Positions 16,559 through 25,145 of a stretch of 64,000 bases of DNA are shown here, piece after piece. This stretch comes from CBDDIP01 sp965229005. GTDB taxonomy: Bacteria > Actinomycetota > Acidimicrobiia > Acidimicrobiales > Ilumatobacteraceae. A program made the translations under genes and the position numbers. Every line of letters begins with the position of its first letter. Position 1 is the first letter of the stretch. Under the pieces are notes generated by a model, which saw only the letters and a list, made by a program, of their open reading frames with translations, did not search any database and had not been told where the DNA came from. The stretch lies in assembly GCA_965229005.1 (NCBI GenBank), contig CBDDIP010000002.1, positions 2,480,001 to 2,544,000 of the forward strand. Direction: 5' to 3'.

Positions 16559-17319
16559 TCGTCCCGCGTGTCATCCCGTGCCTCGACGTCACCAACGGTC
16601 GGGTCGTCAAGGGCATCAACTTCGTCGACCTCCGTGACGCCGGCGATCCGGTGGAGCTGGCCGCCAAGTACGACCGCGACGGTGCCGACGAGCTCGTCTT
16701 CCTCGACATCACCGCGTCGTCGGATGGCCGCGACACGATGGTCGACGTCGTCTCGCGCACCGCCGAGCAGGTGTTCATCCCGTTCACCGTCGGCGGCGGG
16801 ATCCGCGCCGTCGAGGACGCTCGCCGGATGTTGCGCGCCGGGGCTGACAAGGTCAGCGTCAACACCGCGGCCGTGCAGCGACCGGACGTGATCGCCGAGA
16901 TCGCCACCGAGTTCGGGTCGCAGTGCTGCGTCTGCGCCATCGACGCCAAGCGGCGGGAGGATGGCAGCGGCTTCGAGGTCTTCCTGCACGGTGGGCGCAC
17001 GCCGACCGGCATCGACGCGGTCGAATGGGCGGTGCGGGCCACCACGCTCGGAGCGGGCGAGATCCTGCTGACGTCGATGGACCGCGACGGCACGAAGGAA
17101 GGGTTCGACCTCGAGCTGACGGCGACGATCAGCGACGCCGTCGGCGTTCCGGTGATCGCCAGCGGCGGGGTGGGAACGTTGGATCACCTCGTCGAGGGCG
17201 TCACCATCGGTCACGCCACGGGTGTGCTGGCGGCCAGCATCTTCCACTTCGGTCAGCACACCATCGGCGAGGCGAAGGCCGTGCTCGCCGCCGCGGGCGT
17301 GCCAGTTCGCCTGGGCTGA
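16555..17319 (+). CDS. hisF: imidazole glycerol phosphate synthase, cyclase subunit
   Basis: 254 aa (beta-alpha)8 barrel partner of HisH. RVIPCLDVTNGRVVKG and LLTSMDRDGTKEGFD carry the two catalytic aspartates. GTG start overlaps hisA by 4 nt. The stop codon lies inside the first unit of a 15-bp tandem repeat. Confidence 0.95.
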   Translation: MIVPRVIPCLDVTNGRVVKGINFVDLRDAGDPVELAAKYDRDGADELVFLDITASSDGRDTMVDVVSRTAEQVFIPFTVGGGIRAVEDARRMLRAGADKVSVNTAAVQRPDVIAEIATEFGSQCCVCAIDAKRREDGSGFEVFLHGGRTPTGIDAVEWAVRATTLGAGEILLTSMDRDGTKEGFDLELTATISDAVGVPVIASGGVGTLDHLVEGVTIGHATGVLAASIFHFGQHTIGEAKAVLAAAGVPVRLG

Positions 17320-17350
17320 GGCCGGCTGGGCTGAGGCCGGCTGGGCTGAG
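17311..17350 (+). repeat. 15-bp tandem repeat across the hisF stop
   Basis: CTGGGCTGAGGCCGG twice (17311-17325, 17326-17340) plus a 10-nt partial third copy. The first copy contains the hisF TGA. Confidence 0.9.
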
Positions 17351-17379
17351 TCTGGCGGGCGTTGGGTAGGGTCCGGCAC

Positions 17380-18351
17380 ATGACCAAGATGCAGTACCGG
17401 CGGCTCGGCCGCAGCGGCCTCCAGCTCTCCGTGCTCTCCTTCGGCAGCTGGGTCACGTTCGACACTCAGCTCAAAGACGACCTCGCTCTCGACTGCATGC
17501 AGGCCGCGCACGACGCCGGCTGCAACTTCTTCGACAACGCCGAGAGCTACGCCAACGGCGAGAGCGAGGCGCTCATGGGGCGGGTGCTCGCGCAGCTCGG
17601 CTGGGGGCGCGAGACGTACGTGGTCAGCAGCAAGTTCTACTGGGGGCTCGATCGGTCCGTCCCCAACATGGCCTTCACGCTCAACCGCAAGTACCTGACG
17701 CAGGCGATGGATCGTTCGCTGGAGCGGTGGAACCTCGACTTCCTGGACCTGATCTTCTGCCATCGGCCCGATCCGAAGACGCCGATCGAGGAGACGGTCT
17801 GGGCGATGAGCGACATCGTCAGCTCCGGCAAGGCGCTGTACTGGGGCACCAGCGAGTGGAGCGCCGACGAGATCCGCGCCGCGTGGGACATCGCCGACAA
17901 GCACCACCTGCACAAGCCGGTGATGGAGCAGCCCCAGTACAACCTGCTCAGTCGCCGAAAGGTCGAGCAGGAGTACGCCCGCCTGTACGAGGACATCGGA
18001 CTCGGCACGACGATCTGGAGCCCGCTTGCCAGCGGCGTGCTCACCGGCAAGTACCGCGACGGCATCCCGGCCGACAGCCGCGGCGCGGTCGAGGGGTATG
18101 GGTGGCTGGCCGACAACCTGACCAACAAGAAGTCGCTCGCCAAGGTGGAGAACCTTCGCCCGATCGCCGAGGAGCTGGGCTGCTCACTGGCCCAGCTGTC
18201 GATCGCCTGGTGCGCGGCGAACCCGAACGTGTCCACTGTGATCACCGGCGCCAGCCGGGCCAGCCAGGTCACCGAGAACTTCGCCGCGCTGGACGTCCTG
18301 CCGCTGCTCACACCCGAGGTGCTGGCGCGCATCGACGCTGCCGTCGCCTGA
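17380..18351 (+). CDS. aldo/keto reductase, Kv-beta-like
   Basis: 323 aa NAD(P)H-dependent reductase with TIM-barrel fold. Catalytic tetrad: Asp in FFDNAE, Tyr in ESYANG, Lys in SSKFYW and His in FCHRPD. Its overall length and the YNLLSRRKVEQEY segment fit the Kv-channel beta-subunit-like group. The physiological substrate is unknown. ATG 17380 follows TAGGGT (17367-17372) by 7 nt, supporting this start over the GTG at 17362. Confidence 0.9.
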   Translation: MTKMQYRRLGRSGLQLSVLSFGSWVTFDTQLKDDLALDCMQAAHDAGCNFFDNAESYANGESEALMGRVLAQLGWGRETYVVSSKFYWGLDRSVPNMAFTLNRKYLTQAMDRSLERWNLDFLDLIFCHRPDPKTPIEETVWAMSDIVSSGKALYWGTSEWSADEIRAAWDIADKHHLHKPVMEQPQYNLLSRRKVEQEYARLYEDIGLGTTIWSPLASGVLTGKYRDGIPADSRGAVEGYGWLADNLTNKKSLAKVENLRPIAEELGCSLAQLSIAWCAANPNVSTVITGASRASQVTENFAALDVLPLLTPEVLARIDAAVA

Positions 18352-18374
18352 CACGTCGCCGATATCTTCACGAG

Positions 18375-18698
18375 GTGGCCATCGACGAGAAGCTGCCGAT
18401 CAAGATGCTCAACGACCGCCTCCTGGTGCGCATCCCGGACAAGGACGGCGAGCGTCGCTCGACCGGTGGGATCCTCATTCCGGCCACGGCCCAGCTGTCC
18501 AAGCGACTCGTGTGGGCCGAGGTGGTCGCGTTCGGTCAGAACGTGCGATCCGCCGAGGTCGGCGACCAGGTGCTGTTCAGTCCGGAGGATCGCTACGAGG
18601 TGGAAGTCGGCGGCAGCGACTACATCATGCTGCGCGAGCGCGACATCCACGCCGTGGCGGCGAGCCGCATCGAAGCCAGCACCGGCCTGTATCTCTAG
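18375..18698 (+). CDS. GroES-like co-chaperonin fold protein
   Basis: 107 aa with a Cpn10 fold: IKMLNDRLLVRIPDKDGE, then STGGILIPATAQ and a final SDYIMLRERDIHAV. Unlike a housekeeping groES it has no groEL beside it, and the mobile loop (RRSTGGILIPATAQLSK) deviates from the usual. Start GTG 18375 is 6 nt after TATCTT (18363-18368). It may be a second, specialised co-chaperonin. Confidence 0.82.
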   Translation: MAIDEKLPIKMLNDRLLVRIPDKDGERRSTGGILIPATAQLSKRLVWAEVVAFGQNVRSAEVGDQVLFSPEDRYEVEVGGSDYIMLRERDIHAVAASRIEASTGLYL

Positions 18699-18732
18699 GG
18701 GTGCGCAGCGCGCAGCCTCCTAACATGACCGG

Positions 18733-19110
18733 ATGCCCACCGGCGTCCGCATCGAAGCCACCCCCGACCAGCTCGCCGGGGTGAAGTACGACAGCGCCGG
18801 GCTCGTGCCGGCCATCGCCCAGGACGTGGCCACCAAGGACGTCTTGATGGTCGCCTGGATGAACGCCGAGACGTTGCGGATGACGCTCGACGAGGGGCGG
18901 ATGGTCTACTGGAGCCGCAGCCGCAAGGAGATCTGGCGCAAGGGCGACACCAGTGGGGACCGCCAGTTCGTGCGTGAGGCGCTGTACGACTGCGACGCCG
19001 ACGTGCTGCTGTTCATGGTCGAGCAGGAGGGCAAGGGCGCCTGCCACACCGGTGCGTACTCGTGCTTCTTCCGTCGCTTCGGTGGCGACGACGCGGGCGG
19101 TGCCGTGTGA
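18733..19110 (+). CDS. hisI: phosphoribosyl-AMP cyclohydrolase
   Basis: 125 aa, third step of histidine synthesis; monofunctional (no HisE part). VLMVAWMNAETLRMTL, YWSRSRKEIWRKGDTSG and the zinc/magnesium residues in DCDADVLL and GACHTGAYSCF are present. TAACAT (18721-18726) sits 6 nt before ATG. It is detached from the other his genes by two unrelated genes and overlaps trpE. Confidence 0.94.
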   Translation: MPTGVRIEATPDQLAGVKYDSAGLVPAIAQDVATKDVLMVAWMNAETLRMTLDEGRMVYWSRSRKEIWRKGDTSGDRQFVREALYDCDADVLLFMVEQEGKGACHTGAYSCFFRRFGGDDAGGAV

Positions 19111-20633
19111 GCCACGTGATGCAGCCGTCGCTCGACGAGTTCAAGCGGTTGGCCGCCGACCACACGGTGGTGCCGGTGTGGACCGAGCTGCTCGCCGACC
19201 TGGAGACCCCGGTCGCGGCCTACGCCAAGCTCGTCGGCGACGGACCCGGTTTCCTCTTCGAGTCGGTGGAACACGGGGAACGGTGGGCGCGGTACAGCTT
19301 CGTCGGCCGCGATCCGGTGGCCACGTTGACGCTGCGCGACGGAGCGCTGTCCGTCGAGGGTCCGATCCCGACCTCGGTCCCGCTCGATCGCGGGATGCTC
19401 GCCGCGCTCGACGAGCTGATCGCCGTGTACCGGGCGCCGATCATCCCGGATCTGCCGCCGTTGCAGAGCGGTGTCGTCGGCTTCCTCGGATACGACGTCG
19501 TGCGCGAGGTGGAGCGTCTGCCCGACATCCCCGCCGACGATCGTGGCTTGCCGGATGCGGTGATGAGCGTGATCGGTTCGCTGGCCGCGTTCGACCACTG
19601 GCGCCAGCGGGTGTACCTGATCGAGAGCGTGCCGGTGCTCGGCCTCGACGACGCCGCGCTGGAGGCTGCCTACGAGCAGGCTGCGGCCAGCGTGGAGCGT
19701 GCCGTCGGCAACTTGGCCCGTCCGCTGCCGTACGTGCCGGTGGCCCCGCCGCAGCCGAGCGAGGAGCTGCCCGAGGCCCGCAGCTCGATGGCGAATGGCA
19801 TGTACCAGCGCGCCGTCGAGGTGGCCAAGGAGCACATCCTGGCCGGCGACATCTTCCAGGTCGTGCTGGCCCAGCGCTACGACATCGAGCTCGAGGCAGA
19901 TCCGTTCGACGTGTACCGCGTGCTGCGCCAGGTGAACCCGAGCCCGTACATGTACTTCGTGCGCCACCCGGACATCACCATCGTCGGCAGTTCGCCGGAA
20001 CCGATGGTGCAAGTCCTCGGCCCGAAGGTGATCAGCCGTCCGATCGCCGGCACGCGCAAGCGCGGTCGCGACGACGACCACGATCGGCGCATGGCCGGCG
20101 AGCTGAAGGAGAACCCGAAGGAGGTCGCCGAGCACATCATGCTCGTCGATCTGGCGCGCAACGACGTCGGTCGCGTCGCCCGCTTCGGCACGGTGCACGT
20201 CGACGAGCTGATGACGCTGGAGCGCTACAGCCACGTGATGCACCTCACGTCGCAGGTCAGTGGCGAGCTGGTCGCCGGCAAGACGCCGATCGACGTGCTG
20301 CGTGCCACGCTTCCCGCCGGCACGGTGAGCGGTGCGCCGAAGGTGCGGGCGATGGAGATCATCGATTCGCTCGAGCCCGTGAAGCGTGGGCCGTACGCCG
20401 GCGTCGTCGGCTACGTCGACTTCAGCGGCAACCTCGACACGGCGATCGCCATCCGCACGATGTTCGTCGGTCCCAACGGGGCGTGGCTGCAGGCGGGTGC
20501 CGGCATCGTCGCCGACTCGATCCCCGACGAGGAAGACCTGGAGTGCCGCAACAAGGCCGCCGCGTTGTTGGCCGCGATCCCCGCCGCTCGCCGGATGACC
20601 GCCGAACGAGCCGCGAAGGGCACCCCCGCCTGA
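19107..20633 (+). CDS. trpE: anthranilate synthase component I
   Basis: 508 aa, chorismate to anthranilate. The chorismate-binding domain signatures GSSPEPMV, RPIAGTRKRG, LVDLARNDVGRV and AGTVSGAPKVRAMEII are all there; an N-terminal tryptophan-binding domain precedes them. GTG 19107 overlaps the hisI stop by 4 nt, linking histidine and tryptophan synthesis. No trpG or other trp gene follows; a nested hairpin and a methyltransferase gene come next. Confidence 0.94.
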   Translation: MSHVMQPSLDEFKRLAADHTVVPVWTELLADLETPVAAYAKLVGDGPGFLFESVEHGERWARYSFVGRDPVATLTLRDGALSVEGPIPTSVPLDRGMLAALDELIAVYRAPIIPDLPPLQSGVVGFLGYDVVREVERLPDIPADDRGLPDAVMSVIGSLAAFDHWRQRVYLIESVPVLGLDDAALEAAYEQAAASVERAVGNLARPLPYVPVAPPQPSEELPEARSSMANGMYQRAVEVAKEHILAGDIFQVVLAQRYDIELEADPFDVYRVLRQVNPSPYMYFVRHPDITIVGSSPEPMVQVLGPKVISRPIAGTRKRGRDDDHDRRMAGELKENPKEVAEHIMLVDLARNDVGRVARFGTVHVDELMTLERYSHVMHLTSQVSGELVAGKTPIDVLRATLPAGTVSGAPKVRAMEIIDSLEPVKRGPYAGVVGYVDFSGNLDTAIAIRTMFVGPNGAWLQAGAGIVADSIPDEEDLECRNKAAALLAAIPAARRMTAERAAKGTPA

Positions 20634-20642
20634 CATCGCTGC

Positions 20643-20691
20643 GATCTCGGCGGGTTCTGTGACGCTTTCCGTCACTGTCGGCGCCGAGATC
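20643..20691. terminator. nested palindrome after trpE
   Basis: GATCTCGGCG (20643-20652) with CGCCGAGATC (20682-20691), and inside it GTGACG (20659-20664) with CGTCAC (20670-20675). It starts 10 nt after the trpE stop. No T-tract. Confidence 0.55.
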
Positions 20692-20717
20692 CTGCTCCGC
20701 TGTGCGAAGGTGAGCCG

Positions 20718-21329
20718 GTGAGCGAGGCCGAAGCGGATCTGCGTGCGTTCTACGACCAGGAGGCGGCGCTGCGGGCGGTGCGTGACGTCGATCCGGTGCG
20801 AGTGGGATGCCGGGATGCGTTCGTGCAGCAGCTGCTCGACGAGGACCGCACGTCGATCGTCGAGGTCGGCACCGGGCCGGGTCGCGACCTGACGGCGTTC
20901 CGTGACGCGGGACTGACGACTCAAGGCGTCGACCTGTCGCCCGAGCACGTGCGCCTCGCTCGCGAGGCAGGGCTGGACGTGGTTGAGGCGTCGTTGTTCG
21001 ATCTGCCGTTCGACGACGGGTCGTTCGACGCCGGCTGGACGATGAGCACGCTGCTGCACGTGCCGGACGAGCGCTTTCACGAGGCGATGGCCTCGATCGC
21101 GCGAGTGCTCCGTGCAGGTGCACCGCTCGCCGTTGGTCTGTGGGGCGGGTTCGACCGCGAGGGCATCAGCGACTTCGACACGATCAAGCCGCCGCGGTTC
21201 TTCAGCCTGCGTGCGCACGCCCGAGCAAGGTCGATGCTCGCCGAGCACGGCACGGTTGAGCGCTTCGACACCTGGACCCACGGCAATGGCCAGTGGGAGT
21301 ACCAGTTCGCGGTGCTGCGCGTCGGCTAG
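20718..21329 (+). CDS. class I SAM-dependent methyltransferase
   Basis: 203 aa. Rossmann methyltransferase motif I VEVGTGPGRD (about residue 49), motif II/III region LFDLPFDDGSFDAGWTMSTLLHV and a C-terminal sheet. UbiE/Methyltransf_11 type; the substrate cannot be predicted. GTG 20718 is the start. The TAG stop shares the CTAG tetramer with the convergent esterase gene. Confidence 0.85.
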   Translation: MSEAEADLRAFYDQEAALRAVRDVDPVRVGCRDAFVQQLLDEDRTSIVEVGTGPGRDLTAFRDAGLTTQGVDLSPEHVRLAREAGLDVVEASLFDLPFDDGSFDAGWTMSTLLHVPDERFHEAMASIARVLRAGAPLAVGLWGGFDREGISDFDTIKPPRFFSLRAHARARSMLAEHGTVERFDTWTHGNGQWEYQFAVLRVG

Positions 21330-22438
21330 CTGCGCCCGTGCTGGACGAGGAAGTTCCAGATCAGCAGGCTGGAGTCGAGGCCCATGTACACCGGCCCGAC
21401 CCTGCCGGAGCCGCCGGTCTCGTGACCCATCCACGCGTGCCCGGCGCCGGCGACTTCGACGAAGACGACCTCGGTGCCCGCTGCGCACGGCGACCACAGG
21501 TGGATCATCAGGTCGGCGTTCGTGGCATCGGTCGTCGTGGTGGGGGCAGCGTCGCAACCATCCGCAGCGGCGAGCGCCGTTGCTCCTTCGAGCGGCTTGT
21601 TGAAGTCGACGCCGCTCAACGCGTTGGGACCGACACCGCCGTCGATGGGCAGGTTCTGGTCGGCAGCACCATGGATGTGGATCGCCGAAACGGGCTGATC
21701 AGGTGTGCACGCATCGATCTCGAGCGCGGACGACTGCACGCCGATGGCCGCGATCCGATCAGGCAGCTCGCAGGCCAGGCGGTAGGCGAGGATGCCGCCG
21801 TTGGAGTGGCCGGCGGCGAACACGCGGTCGGCGTCGATGGGGAAGTCGGCCTCCAACTGCGTGATCAGCTGGTCGATGAACGCAACGTCGTCGACGTTCG
21901 TTCGCGCCGCGATGCCGCAGCACGCGCCGCCGTTCCAGGTGCGCTGCTGATCCGCGTTCGGTCCGTTGCCGACGCCGTCGGGGTAGACCACGATGAACCC
22001 GTTCGCCTGGGCCAGCCCGTCGAAGCCGCTGTTGCGTTCGAACTGCTTGCCCCATCCGGTGCCGCCGTGCAGGGCGATCAGCAGCGGCACGGGCCCGCCG
22101 GCAGGCAGGTCGGCGGGCACGAACACGTGGTAGGTGCGGTCGCGTCCGTCCGCGGTGCGCAGCGTGGCGTCCGTGGAGACCGCAGTGACGGCGACGGCCG
22201 GTTGCACCCCGATCGCCATCGGGTCGACGGGCGCCGGGACCGTGCTCGTCGTGCTCGTGCTCGCGGTCGGTGCCGTCGCGGTGGTGGTCGTCGCCAGGTT
22301 CGTCGCGGTCGTCGCGGTCGTCGTGATCGAGGTGGAGACCGGCCCGACCGAGGTCTGCGCAGGCCCGGTGGCGGTGCTGGCACAGCTGCTGACCAGCAGC
22401 GCAGCACCGACCAGGAGGGTGATCGAACGTGACGTCAT
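21326..22438 (-). CDS. lipoprotein esterase, PHB depolymerase/feruloyl esterase family
   Basis: 370 aa. Lipoprotein signal with lipobox LVSSC, a Thr/Ser/Ala-rich linker (about residues 20-75), then an alpha/beta hydrolase of the CE1/PHB depolymerase type: LHGGTGWGKQFE (oxyanion), YPDGVGN, nucleophile Ser in GHSNGG, and a final His in AGHAWMG. It is probably anchored outside the membrane and cuts ester polymers or plant/algal phenolic esters. CACACT (22446-22451, reverse) lies 7 nt before the ATG. Confidence 0.85.
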   Translation of the reverse strand: MTSRSITLLVGAALLVSSCASTATGPAQTSVGPVSTSITTTATTATNLATTTTATAPTASTSTTSTVPAPVDPMAIGVQPAVAVTAVSTDATLRTADGRDRTYHVFVPADLPAGGPVPLLIALHGGTGWGKQFERNSGFDGLAQANGFIVVYPDGVGNGPNADQQRTWNGGACCGIAARTNVDDVAFIDQLITQLEADFPIDADRVFAAGHSNGGILAYRLACELPDRIAAIGVQSSALEIDACTPDQPVSAIHIHGAADQNLPIDGGVGPNALSGVDFNKPLEGATALAAADGCDAAPTTTTDATNADLMIHLWSPCAAGTEVVFVEVAGAGHAWMGHETGGSGRVGPVYMGLDSSLLIWNFLVQHGRS

Positions 22439-22507
22439 CGGGCACAGTGTGCGCCTGAGATGTGAAGAGACGATGAGGCCCCAGGAGCGATGCGATTGAT
22501 CGTCGTG

Positions 22508-22537
22508 TAGGTTCGTTCGGCATTCCGAACGAAGGAT
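22508..22537 (+). promoter_or_regulatory. -10 box overlapping a 9-bp palindrome, then RBS
   Basis: TAGGTT (22508-22513) overlaps the left arm of a perfect hairpin TTCGTTCGG-CATT-CCGAACGAA (22512-22533), followed by a GAAGGA ribosome-binding site. The hairpin is either an operator at the start site or a 5' UTR structure beside the RBS. Confidence 0.55.
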
Positions 22538-22548
22538 CTCTTCCCGCC

Positions 22549-22893
22549 ATGAGCGACGACACCAGCACCAGCGACGACACTGCGGTCAGCGAGGAGACGG
22601 CCCCCCCGGCCGCCCCGGCGCCCGTGAAGGCTCCGCCTGCTCCGTCGAAGTCCGGCAAGACCTACTCGGAGGCCGAGAAGGCCATCCGCAAGGACCGTGT
22701 TGCCAAGGCCAAGGATGCGCTCGCCCGCTCCGTCGGCATGAAGGGCGACCACGTCACGGCCGCTCGCGCCTCGCTGAAGACCTACTTGCAGCGCCTCAAC
22801 GAGCCCAAGCAGCCCGACGACGGTCAGTTCGAGGCCCTCATCGCGGCCCCGTTCGCCGTCCCGTACAAGAAGAAGCAAGACCGCCGCTTCTGA
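22549..22893 (+). CDS. hypothetical protein, acidic start and basic tail
   Basis: 114 aa, not recognised. The N-terminal 45 residues are Ser/Asp/Thr/Pro/Ala-rich and probably disordered. The middle (YSEAEKAIRKDRVAKAKDALAR) is helical and charged, and the end is basic (PYKKKQDRRF). It is one of the few genes here with a real leader and Shine-Dalgarno (GAAGGA, about 12 nt before ATG). Confidence 0.7.
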   Translation: MSDDTSTSDDTAVSEETAPPAAPAPVKAPPAPSKSGKTYSEAEKAIRKDRVAKAKDALARSVGMKGDHVTAARASLKTYLQRLNEPKQPDDGQFEALIAAPFAVPYKKKQDRRF

Positions 22894-22901
22894 GCTCGCC
22901 C

Positions 22902-22957
22902 GTTCCGGATCTGGGCACGCCTGGAATCGAACGTTGCGTTCTGGGTGTGCCCGGAAC
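22902..22957. terminator. nested hairpin between convergent genes
   Basis: GTTCC (22902-22906) with GGAAC (22953-22957), GGGCAC (22913-22918) with GTGCCC (22947-22952), and inner GAACG (22929-22933) with CGTTC (22937-22941). It lies between a forward gene and kynA, so is likely a bidirectional terminator. Confidence 0.6.
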
Positions 22958-22972
22958 AGCCGAACCGCGTCG

Positions 22973-23809
22973 TTACAGGCGGCTGCGGAGGGTCCAGATC
23001 TCGGGGAACATGACGACGTCGAGCATCGCTCGCAGGTAGCCAGTCCCGCTGGTGCCGCCGGTGCCGGGCTTGCTGCCGATGATCCGCTCGACGGTGCTGA
23101 CGTGGCGGAAGCGCCACAGGCGCACGGCGTCCTCGAGGTCGGTGAGCTCTTCGGCGAGCTGGTAGAGGTCCCAGTGGTCGGCCGAGGTGCGGTAGATCTG
23201 CAGCCAGGCGTCCTCGACCTGCGTGCTCGCTTCATGGCGCACGGTCCAGTCGCGCTCGATGTCGGCGGCCGGCAGGCTGAAGCCACGGCGGGCCAGCAGA
23301 CGCAGCGCTTCGTCGTAGAGCGACGGTGCTTCGAACGCCTCGGTCACCTCGGCCAGGCGCGTCGGGTTGTGCTCGTGCGGGCGCAGCATCGTCGCGTTCT
23401 TGTTGCCGAGGCGGAACTCGATGCAGCGGTACTGCCAGCTCTGGAAGCCGCTGCTGTTGCCGAGCGACGGACGGATCCCGGCGTACTCGGTGGGCGTCAG
23501 CGTCGCCAGCACGTCCCAGGCATGCACCAGCTGCTCCATGATCCGGCTGACCCGGGCCAGCATCTTGAACGCCGGCGCGAGGTCGTCGTTGGCGATCCGA
23601 TCGATGGCCGCGGTGAGCTCGTGCAGCACGAGCTTCATCCACAGCTCGCTGGTCTGGTGCTGGATGATGAACAGCAGCTCGTTGTGGTCGGTGCTGCGCG
23701 GGTGCTGCGTCGCCAACAGATCGTCGAGGGCGAGGTAGTCGCCGTAGCTCATCGACTCGCTGAAGTCGAGCTGCGCGCCGGTCGTCGCGTCCGAGTCGGG
23801 CTGGCTCAT
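22973..23809 (-). CDS. kynA: tryptophan 2,3-dioxygenase
   Basis: 278 aa heme enzyme opening the indole ring of tryptophan to N-formylkynurenine. SYGDYLALDDLL and FIIQHQTSELWMKL (H51, substrate-side base) and the heme ligand H236 in RFRHVSTVERIIG are all conserved. ATG 23809 overlaps the kynU stop by 4 nt; MSQPDSD is the natural N-terminus although the frame is open upstream. Confidence 0.95.
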   Translation of the reverse strand: MSQPDSDATTGAQLDFSESMSYGDYLALDDLLATQHPRSTDHNELLFIIQHQTSELWMKLVLHELTAAIDRIANDDLAPAFKMLARVSRIMEQLVHAWDVLATLTPTEYAGIRPSLGNSSGFQSWQYRCIEFRLGNKNATMLRPHEHNPTRLAEVTEAFEAPSLYDEALRLLARRGFSLPAADIERDWTVRHEASTQVEDAWLQIYRTSADHWDLYQLAEELTDLEDAVRLWRFRHVSTVERIIGSKPGTGGTSGTGYLRAMLDVVMFPEIWTLRSRL

Positions 23810-25077
23810 GTGACCGCGTTCCGGGTGTTGAACTCCGGCCGCTGCCACTCGTCGGTGGTCATCACGTCGAGGAGCGCGTCGACGGCGTTCCACACGTCCT
23901 CGAAGCCGATGTACAGCGGGGTGAACCCGAAACGCAGCAGGTCGGGGTTGCCGGCACGGAAGTCGCCGATGATCCCGCGGGCGATGAGCGCTTGCATGAT
24001 CGCGTAGGCGTGCTCGTGGCCGAGGCTGACCTGCGAACCGCGTCGGTGGTGCTCGCGCGGCGTGACGACGGTGAAGCCGAGGCCGGCGCAGCGCTCCTCG
24101 ACCAGCTCGATGAACAGGTCGGTCAACGCCAGACTCTTGGTGCGCAACGCGGACATGTCGCCGCCAGGCGCGGCGGCGAGCACGGTGTCCAGCCCGCACT
24201 CCATTGCCGCCATCGAGATGATCGGCTGCGTGCCGCACAGGAAGCGGGCAGCGCCCGGTGCGGGCCGGTAGTCGGGAGTGAACTCGAAGGGTGCCTCGTG
24301 GCCCCACCAACCGGCGAGCGGTTGCCAGAAGCGGTCGGCCAGCCGTGACGCGGCCCACACGAACGCGGGCCCGCCAGGACCGCCGTTGAGGTACTTGTAG
24401 CTGCAGCCGACGGCGTAGTCGGCCCCGCAGCCGTTGAGGTCGACCGGCACGGCTCCGGCGCTGTGGGCGAGGTCCCACACGACGACGATGCCGAGGTCGT
24501 GCGCAGCCTTCGTGACGGCGGCCATGTCGAACATCGCGCCGTTGCGGTAGTTGACGTGGGTGAGCATCAGCACCGCCACGTCGCGCGACAACGCATCGAG
24601 GATCTGCTCCGGGCCGTTGTCCGTGTCGGCCAGTTCGAGCACGTAGCCGCGCCGCCGCGTCGCTGCTTCGGCGATGTACAGGTCGGTGGGGAAGTTGGTC
24701 CGCTCGGACAGGATGACGCGCCGCTCCGGGTCGTCGACCTCCTGCAGGTTCATTGCTGCGCTGAGGACCTTGAAGACGTTGATCGACGTGCTGTCGGTGA
24801 CGTAGACCTCGCCGGGCGCAGCACCGATCAGCGGGGCCAGCTTGTCGCCGAGGCGGCCGGGGTGCTCGAACCAGCCGGCGCTGTTCCATGAGCGGATCAG
24901 GCCGTTGCCCCACTCAGCGGTGACCACGTCGGCCACGCGCGTTGCAGTGGTGCGCGGCAGCGCGCCGAGGGAATTGCCGTCGAGGTAGGTCACCCCGTCG
25001 GGCAGGTCGAACAGATCGCGGCAATGGCGCAGCGGATCCGCGGCATCGAGGCCGCGGCAAGCGTCGAGGGTGTTCAT
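23806..25077 (-). CDS. kynU: kynureninase
   Basis: 423 aa PLP enzyme converting kynurenine to anthranilate and alanine. YLDGNSLGALPR, HVNYRNGAMFDM, WDLAHSAGAVPVDL and the PLP-lysine K228 in GCSYKYLNGGPGGPAFV are typical. It is the first gene of kynU-kynA. A formamidase gene is not in the unit. CAGACT (25085-25090, reverse) lies 7 nt before ATG, another leaderless-type start. Confidence 0.95.
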   Translation of the reverse strand: MNTLDACRGLDAADPLRHCRDLFDLPDGVTYLDGNSLGALPRTTATRVADVVTAEWGNGLIRSWNSAGWFEHPGRLGDKLAPLIGAAPGEVYVTDSTSINVFKVLSAAMNLQEVDDPERRVILSERTNFPTDLYIAEAATRRRGYVLELADTDNGPEQILDALSRDVAVLMLTHVNYRNGAMFDMAAVTKAAHDLGIVVVWDLAHSAGAVPVDLNGCGADYAVGCSYKYLNGGPGGPAFVWAASRLADRFWQPLAGWWGHEAPFEFTPDYRPAPGAARFLCGTQPIISMAAMECGLDTVLAAAPGGDMSALRTKSLALTDLFIELVEERCAGLGFTVVTPREHHRRGSQVSLGHEHAYAIMQALIARGIIGDFRAGNPDLLRFGFTPLYIGFEDVWNAVDALLDVMTTDEWQRPEFNTRNAVT

Positions 25078-25109
25078 CGCCGCCAGTCTGCCGCGCCGGC
25101 GCTCGCGCG

Positions 25110-25145
25110 TCAGTCGATCAGTCAGTCGATCAGTCAGTCGATCAG
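25110..25145. repeat. 12-bp tandem repeat, 3 copies, across a stop codon
   Basis: TCAGTCGATCAG three times in a row (25110-25121, 25122-25133, 25134-25145). The last copy encodes the final residues and stop of the reverse-strand membrane protein gene. Confidence 0.92.

Noticed and set aside
18906..21557. An 883-codon reverse frame opposite hisI, trpE and the methyltransferase.
   Set aside because: His/Arg/Val-rich shadow of conserved genes, with no domain or ribosome-binding site.
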